From an uncultured Coriobacteriaceae bacterium (GTDB taxonomy: Bacteria > Actinomycetota > Coriobacteriia > Coriobacteriales > Eggerthellaceae), in the NCBI GenBank assembly GCA_949294735.1, contig CASFII010000003.1:1-48671 (forward strand): a stretch of 48,671 nt of DNA, written 5' to 3'. Positions within the stretch are counted from its first letter, which is position 1. Each line of letters starts with the position of its first letter. The notes below the pieces were generated by a model. It did not search any database. It was given only the letters and a program-made list of their open reading frames with translations, and had not been told where the DNA came from. Below, piece by piece: positions 44,571-48,671 of this stretch. The position numbers and the translations under genes were made by a program.

Positions 44571-45005
44571 GTGAAGACTTATTATGCCAAGCCCGGCGGA
44601 GTCGAGCGCGAATGGTTCGTCATTGACGCAACCGACCAGGTGCTCGGTCGCGTGGCTACCAAAGCTGCCCAGATTTTGAAGGGTAAGCACAAGCCGCAGT
44701 ACACCCCGCATGTAGACACGGGTGACTTCGTAATCATCATTAACGCAGACAAAATCCGCGTTACTGGTACGAAGGCTGCAACTAAGGCTTACTACCGTCA
44801 CAGCGGTTTCCCTGGTGGTTTGAAGGCTGAAGCTTTCACCGAAGCTATGCAGAAGCATCCTGAACGCGTTATTGAACACGCTGTTAAGGGTATGCTGCCG
44901 AAGAACACGCTTGGTCGTGCAATGGGCAAAAAGCTGAAGGTGTACGCTGGTGCGGAACATCCGCATATGGCACAGAAGCCTCGTGAACTGAAGATGGGAG
45001 AATAA
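44571..45005 (+). CDS. rplM: 50S ribosomal protein L13
   Basis: A 144-aa L13 of typical length. [28 protein letters not shown], the [17 protein letters not shown] strand, and the signature [29 protein letters not shown] are intact. L13 binds 23S rRNA early in 50S assembly. The start is GTG 44571 with GGAGG ten bases upstream. rpsI follows after a 2-base gap, the standard bacterial L13-S9 operon. Confidence 0.97.
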   Translation: MKTYYAKPGGVEREWFVIDATDQVLGRVATKAAQILKGKHKPQYTPHVDTGDFVIIINADKIRVTGTKAATKAYYRHSGFPGGLKAEAFTEAMQKHPERVIEHAVKGMLPKNTLGRAMGKKLKVYAGAEHPHMAQKPRELKMGE

Positions 45006-45007
45006 CC

Positions 45008-45400
45008 ATGACGGGTGAAGCTTTGTATTACGGTACCGGCCGTCGCAAGAACGCTGTTGCACGCGTTCGTCTGGTTCCCGGCACGGGCAAGGTTGTCGTA
45101 AACGGTCGTGAAGGCCTTGAGTACTTTGGTCGCCAGGCTCTGGTTGACTATGCCAAGGAACCCTTCAAGGTAACCGACACTATGAATCACTTCGACGTTC
45201 TGGCCAACATCAACGGTGGTGGCGTAACGGGTCAGGCTGGCGCTCTGCGTCACGGCATTGCCCGCGCTCTGCTGGAAGCCGGCGAATATCGCGCCGAACT
45301 GAAGCAGGGTGGCTTCCTTACGCGTGACTCTCGTATGGTTGAACGTAAGAAGTACGGTCTCAAGAAAGCTCGCAAGCGCCCGCAGTTCAGCAAGCGCTAA
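45008..45400 (+). CDS. rpsI: 30S ribosomal protein S9
   Basis: A 130-aa S9 with [28 protein letters not shown], the [22 protein letters not shown] signature and the basic tail [17 protein letters not shown] whose last Arg contacts P-site tRNA. ATG 45008 overlaps the rplM 3' region with GGGAG inside that gene. The operon ends at a UUCG-loop terminator. Confidence 0.97.
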   Translation: MTGEALYYGTGRRKNAVARVRLVPGTGKVVVNGREGLEYFGRQALVDYAKEPFKVTDTMNHFDVLANINGGGVTGQAGALRHGIARALLEAGEYRAELKQGGFLTRDSRMVERKKYGLKKARKRPQFSKR

Positions 45401-45440
45401 GCTTTCGAACGGCAGCTATACGCTGCAAACTGTTCAAAAC

Positions 45441-45470
45441 AAGAGCCACCTTCGGGTGGCTTTTGTTTTA
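45441..45470 (+). terminator. Rho-independent terminator of rplM-rpsI
   Basis: A 10-bp stem (45441-45450 with 45455-45464, one G-T pair) with a UUCG tetraloop and a T-rich tail (ttttgttttatttt). Confidence 0.95.
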
Positions 45471-45624
45471 TTTTGACAAAGCACGTGGTCAGAAGTAAAA
45501 GCTAGACACAGAGGCAGAATTGGAAATCAGGAGCAGCCGATTCCTCAGACTTGAATCCAGGATATTTTCCTCTGGCAGAACGCTCGGGCTTGTGGTAGTA
45601 TGGCTTGCGCTGTAAATACAGTAT

Positions 45625-45701
45625 CGGGTTGTGGCTCAGCTTGGTAGAGCGCTGCGTTCGGGACGCAGAGGCCGCAGGTTCAAATCCTGTCAACCCGACC
45701 A
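45625..45701 (+). tRNA. tRNA-Pro (CGG anticodon)
   Basis: A 77-nt cloverleaf. Acceptor CGGGTTG pairs with CAACCCG, the anticodon loop TTCGGGA gives CGG, the T-arm is GGTTCAAATC, and CCA is encoded. TGGCAG-N17-TAGTAT about 30 bases upstream is a possible weak promoter. Confidence 0.94.
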
Positions 45702-45709
45702 TCGAATTC

Positions 45710-45737
45710 AAACGCCAGCTGAAAAGCTGGCGTTTTT
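45710..45737 (+). terminator. Terminator of tRNA-Pro
   Basis: An 11-bp perfect stem (45710-45720 with 45725-45735), GAAA loop, T-run. Confidence 0.93.
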
Positions 45738-46011
45738 GCTTTTGGAGCCTTTGGCTGTGTCGGAAGCAAATGAGCTTTACAATGACCTAAAGGGTCGTGT
45801 TTTGGTCTTTTCTTGGTTTAAGTTCCAAAGTGCAAAATTTGCACTTTGAATTACACCTTGGATTGCATCCTGGATTGCCTTAGAGCCCATTTATCTGCAA
45901 TTTCGGCAAGATTTAAATTCCAAAGATGCAGCTTTTGCGCAGTTGTGATAGCATTTTGCGGGTCAGTTTGGCGAGGCTTAATTGCATCTCGCTCACACAA
46001 TGGAGGACAAC
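45738..46011. other. Intergenic region with a 23-base near-perfect palindrome
   Basis: Between tRNA-Pro and tatA there is no gene. A palindrome with 11-bp arms and one central base lies at 45826-45848. A related word, TTTAA(G/A)TTCCAAAG, occurs at about 45818 and 45913. Short repeats of tggattgc lie at about 45852-45876. It could be an operator or a transcript end. A -10-like box for tatA is not clear. Confidence 0.45.
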
Positions 46012-46278
46012 ATGAAATTTTTTGGTTTAGGTGTGCCAGAACTTCTTATTATCCTGGCAGTTATTTTGCTCATCTTTGGTCCTAAGAATCTTCCCAAGCT
46101 CGGTTCTGCTTTGGGCAAAACCGTGAAGAATCTGCGTGAAGGCTTAGGCGCTAATAAAGAAATCGAAGAAGCTGAAGACGAAGAAGAAGTCGTCGAAGAA
46201 GTTGAAGAAGAAGTAGAAGAAAAGCCGGTCAAGAAGACGGTTAAGAAGACCGTTAAGAAAAAGACTGACGCTGAATAG
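46012..46278 (+). CDS. tatA: Sec-independent translocase component TatA
   Basis: An 88-aa single-pass protein: FGLGVPELLIILAVILLIFGPKNLPKLGSALGKTVKNLREG is the canonical TatA membrane segment, FGP hinge and amphipathic helix. The tail is a run of acidic residues followed by repeated VKKTVKK units. TatA oligomers form the pore for folded proteins carrying twin-Arg signals. ATG 46012 has TGGAGGA upstream. tatB/tatC are not adjacent here. TatA is favoured over TatB by length and the FGP-K hinge. Confidence 0.9.
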   Translation: MKFFGLGVPELLIILAVILLIFGPKNLPKLGSALGKTVKNLREGLGANKEIEEAEDEEEVVEEVEEEVEEKPVKKTVKKTVKKKTDAE

Positions 46279-46487
46279 TCTTCGCAAGTAAACATTGAGG
46301 GGCGCGCGCCTGCAAGGGTGCGTGTCTCTTTTTGTGCCTTGTTTGGATACCTCCAAAAATCCAAAGGTTTCCGCGCAAAATTTCGCAATTAGGGGTACAA
46401 TACCCCCGCCTCAATTGCAGGCACATTTAAGTTAAGTAAAGCGCGCCATGAAGGCGTGCGTTTTGTAAGTTGGGATGGATGATTTCT

Positions 46488-46958
46488 GTGGCAGATGGCA
46501 ATTTCATTTTGACACCAGAAGGTAAAGCAAAACTGGAAGAAGAATTGCACTTCTTGGAAACGGAAAAGCGCGCTGAAATTGGCGAGCGCATCAAGGTTGC
46601 CCGTGAATTTGGCGACATTTCTGAAAATTCCGAATACGACGATGCTAAAAACGAACAGGGCATGATGGAAGCTCGTATTGCTGAAATCAGTCGCATTCTT
46701 TCTGAGGCTACCGTAGTAAACACCCCGAAACGTTCAACCAAGGTAAACGTTGGTTCCACGGTTACGGTAGATATGGGCGGCAAAGAGCGCATCTTTTCTA
46801 TCGTAGGTGGCGCAGAAAGTGACACCGCATCAGGAAAGATTTCCAACGAATCTCCTGTGGGAGCAGCTCTTTTGGGTCATAAAATGGGTGAAGAAGTGGA
46901 AGCTGTTGGCCCCACTGGTCGCGTTATCAAAATGACCATTTTGAAGATTGAACACTAA
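46488..46958 (+). CDS. greA: Transcription elongation factor GreA
   Basis: Rescues backtracked RNA polymerase by stimulating transcript cleavage. The N-terminal coiled coil contains ILTPEGKAKLEEELHFLETEKRAEIGERIKVAREFGDISENSEYDDAKNEQGMMEARI, with the conserved acidic tip (the D-x-x-E loop). The C-terminal FKBP-like domain has SKISNESPVGAAL-like GKISNESPVGAALLGHK. I take GTG 46488 (MADGNF..., 156 aa, family-like length) with GGGATGG upstream. ATG 46479 and TTG 46470 are alternatives. It is monocistronic, followed by a strong hairpin before lysS. Confidence 0.95.
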   Translation: MADGNFILTPEGKAKLEEELHFLETEKRAEIGERIKVAREFGDISENSEYDDAKNEQGMMEARIAEISRILSEATVVNTPKRSTKVNVGSTVTVDMGGKERIFSIVGGAESDTASGKISNESPVGAALLGHKMGEEVEAVGPTGRVIKMTILKIEH

Positions 46959-47005
46959 GTTTTAGTGCTGGATGCTTAAGGTGTCCTATAGTTTAAATTG
47001 ACCGA

Positions 47006-47040
47006 AAATAACCCAAAGGGACTGTCCCCTTGGGTTATTT
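47006..47040. terminator. Hairpin terminator after greA
   Basis: An 11-bp AT/GC stem (47006-47016 with 47030-47040) extended by three G-C pairs after a one-base bulge. The flanking A-run and T-run allow function in either direction. Confidence 0.85.
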
Positions 47041-47097
47041 GGGTTAAAAGATGGATAGAAGTTTGCGCTGAAATATACGTAAAGCAGGGAGAAACGT

Positions 47098-48594
47098 ATG
47101 AGCGAAACAACGCAACAAATTACTGTAGAAGACGATCCTATTGAGGTTCGCAAGGCAAAGCGCGCTGCCATGATTGAAGCGGGTGAAAACCCATATGGTC
47201 ATGCCTTCACCAGAACGCACCATGTGCAGGAACTGGAAGAAAAGTACGCAGAGCTTACAGACGGCGAAAGCACCGAAGACGAGGTGTCGGTTGCTGGTCG
47301 TATTATGGCGCGTCGCGTTCAGGGTAAAATTGCGTTTCTTAACCTGCGCGACATGACGGGTGACATTCAGCTGTTCTGCCGCATCAATGCGCTGGGCGAA
47401 GAAGCCTATGAGCGTTTGAAAGACTTAGATGTAGGTGACTGGATTGGTGTACATGGTCTGATGATGCGCACCAAGCGTGGTCAGCTTTCCGTTGCGGTTA
47501 CCTCCTATGAGCTGCTCTCAAAAAGCCTGCGCCCACTGCCTGAAAAATTCCACGGTTTGGCTGACAAGGAAACGCGTTATCGCCAGCGTTATGTTGACCT
47601 CATTATGAATCCTGAGGTCAAAACCACGTTCGAAAAGCGCTTTAAAATTGTTGCAGCTATTCGGCGCTATATGGAAGAGCAGGGTTTCTACGAAGTTGAA
47701 ACGCCGTTTTTACACTCCATTTTGGGTGGCGCAAACGCAAAGCCGTTTATTACGCACTTCAACGCGCTCGATCGCGACTACTATTTGCGCATTGCAACCG
47801 AACTGCCTTTGAAGCGTCTTTTAGTGGGCGGCTTCGAAAAAGTTTTCGAAATTGGTCGTCAGTTCCGCAACGAAGGCATGGATCCGTTCCATAATCCGGA
47901 ATTCACCACTATGGAAGCCTATCAGGCATTTTCTGACCTGGAAGGCGTTATGGACTTGACGCAGGGTTTTGTGCAAGCTGCTGCTCTGGCTGCTTGCGGT
48001 ACGCTGCAGATTACCTATCAGGGTCAGGAGCTTGACCTTTCAGGCAACTGGCGTCGTGCTTCCATGATTGAGCTTGCAAGCGAAGGTGCAGGTGAACCTG
48101 TTGACTTTAGTCGAACCCGTGAAGAACTGGTTGCTATCTTGGAAAAGAATGGTGGCCATGCAGAAGATGCATGGGGCAAAGGTAAGCTTATTGCGGAAAT
48201 CTTTGAAGCAGTAGCCGAAGATAAGCTGGTTCAGCCCACGTTTGTAACCGATCATCCGCTGGAAGTTTCTCCGCTGGCTAAGAAGAAGCCCGAAGATCCA
48301 AACGTGACAGAACGCTTCGAACTCTTTATTTGTGGCCACGAATACGCGAATGCCTTTAACGAACTGAACGACCCCATTGATCAGGCCGAACGTTTCCGCG
48401 CTCAGGTTGAGGCTAAGAATCTGGGCGATGATGAGGCTATGGGTTATGACGAAGACTATATCCGCGCCCTGGAATATGGTATGCCGCCAGCTGGCGGCGT
48501 GGGCTTAGGCATTGACCGTTTGGTTATGTTGCTCACCGACGCACCTAGCATTAGGGATGTGCTGCTTTTTCCGCACATGCGTGACGAAAAATAG
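47098..48594 (+). CDS. lysS: Class II lysyl-tRNA synthetase (LysS)
   Basis: Charges tRNA-Lys. A 498-aa enzyme of normal size. The N-terminal OB-fold anticodon-binding domain contains VAGRIMARRVQGKIAFLNLRDMTGDIQLF. The class II catalytic core carries motif 1 around RRYMEEQGFYEVETPFLH, motif 2 in FEIGRQFRNEGMDPFHNPEFT, and motif 3 in PPAGGVGLGIDRLVMLLTD. GCAGGGAGAAACGT precedes ATG 47098. Its 3' end forms half of an 18-bp inverted repeat with the downstream DNA. Confidence 0.97.
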   Translation: MSETTQQITVEDDPIEVRKAKRAAMIEAGENPYGHAFTRTHHVQELEEKYAELTDGESTEDEVSVAGRIMARRVQGKIAFLNLRDMTGDIQLFCRINALGEEAYERLKDLDVGDWIGVHGLMMRTKRGQLSVAVTSYELLSKSLRPLPEKFHGLADKETRYRQRYVDLIMNPEVKTTFEKRFKIVAAIRRYMEEQGFYEVETPFLHSILGGANAKPFITHFNALDRDYYLRIATELPLKRLLVGGFEKVFEIGRQFRNEGMDPFHNPEFTTMEAYQAFSDLEGVMDLTQGFVQAAALAACGTLQITYQGQELDLSGNWRRASMIELASEGAGEPVDFSRTREELVAILEKNGGHAEDAWGKGKLIAEIFEAVAEDKLVQPTFVTDHPLEVSPLAKKKPEDPNVTERFELFICGHEYANAFNELNDPIDQAERFRAQVEAKNLGDDEAMGYDEDYIRALEYGMPPAGGVGLGIDRLVMLLTDAPSIRDVLLFPHMRDEK

Positions 48595-48631
48595 CAGTAC
48601 CTTAGCCAATTTTGTGCGGAAAAAGCAGCAC
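48559..48631. repeat. 18-bp perfect inverted repeat across the 3' end of lysS
   Basis: Bases 48559-48576, inside codons for the conserved VLLFPHM end of LysS, are exactly complementary to 48614-48631 in the intergenic DNA, with a 37-base loop that contains the stop codon. A smaller hairpin (cgcccg/cgggcg, 48633-48646) follows. It may be an end-of-transcript structure or a sign of sequence duplication in inverse orientation. Confidence 0.8.
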
Positions 48632-48671
48632 ACGCCCGCTCGGGCGGAAAGTATGTTTTTCAACAGTCCAC

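Noticed and set aside
44388..45062. Minus-strand open frame of 224 codons over the rplM leader and gene
   Set aside because: Antisense to L13, which is certain, and without a ribosome binding site.

Overview
The window looks like chromosomal DNA of a low-to-mid GC Gram-positive anaerobe, most likely a member of the Coriobacteriia (Actinomycetota; Eggerthellaceae-like). This taxonomic reading is inference. It rests on a complete menaquinone gene set, a teichoic-acid-type wall polymer export cassette next to a class B sortase, a type III glutamine synthetase, a stand-alone protein resembling the NrdD tail, and tRNAs with encoded CCA. No species is assigned. I see no insertion sequence, CRISPR array, phage gene or rRNA.

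Layout. 1-0.9 kb: the end of a secreted-type protein, then about 660 bases of gene-poor DNA rich in inverted repeats, ending at an initiator tRNA on the minus strand. 1.3-4.1 kb: a small XRE regulator, then a SurA-N-like membrane protein, an unknown protein and an RlmA-type rRNA methyltransferase that look like one operon. 4.2-8.5 kb: single housekeeping genes (nitroreductase, HD protein, YqeY, tRNA-Phe, exonuclease III, FolE, ACT protein). 8.6-14.3 kb: cell-envelope genes, namely a TagO/WecA-type transferase, an LCP ligase, a two-component ABC exporter and a class B sortase. 14.3-16.1 kb: purM-purN. 16.2-17.4 kb: the NrdD-tail-like protein under its own promoter, convergent with mscL. 17.5-25.2 kb: menF-menD-menH-menB-menE/C, a near-complete route from chorismate to the naphthoate stage, with MenE and MenC fused. 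25.4-29.0 kb: an MFS transporter fused to CBS domains (minus strand), divergent from a CorC/HlyC CBS protein. 29.1-33.0 kb: an amidohydrolase, a tiny Cys-rich leader ORF, purH and a cation/proton antiporter. 33.1-35.8 kb: type III glutamine synthetase and an acidic partner protein. 35.9-38.1 kb: a glycosyltransferase and dTDP-glucose dehydratase. 38.2-41.8 kb: lysA, hom and a HAD phosphatase. 41.8-44.1 kb: a ferredoxin-type protein divergent from a CmpB-like membrane protein. 44.1-48.7 kb: the rplM-rpsI operon with a structured leader, tRNA-Pro, tatA, greA and lysS.

Most transcription units end in clear hairpins with T-tracts. The observations I rate highest are the stand-alone glycyl-radical-type NrdD tail (16395-16712), the 12-codon Cys-rich leader ORF before purH (29933-29971), the MFS-CBS and MenE-MenC fusions, the sortase whose catalytic Arg position holds His, the rplM leader, and an 18-bp perfect inverted repeat across the 3' end of lysS.
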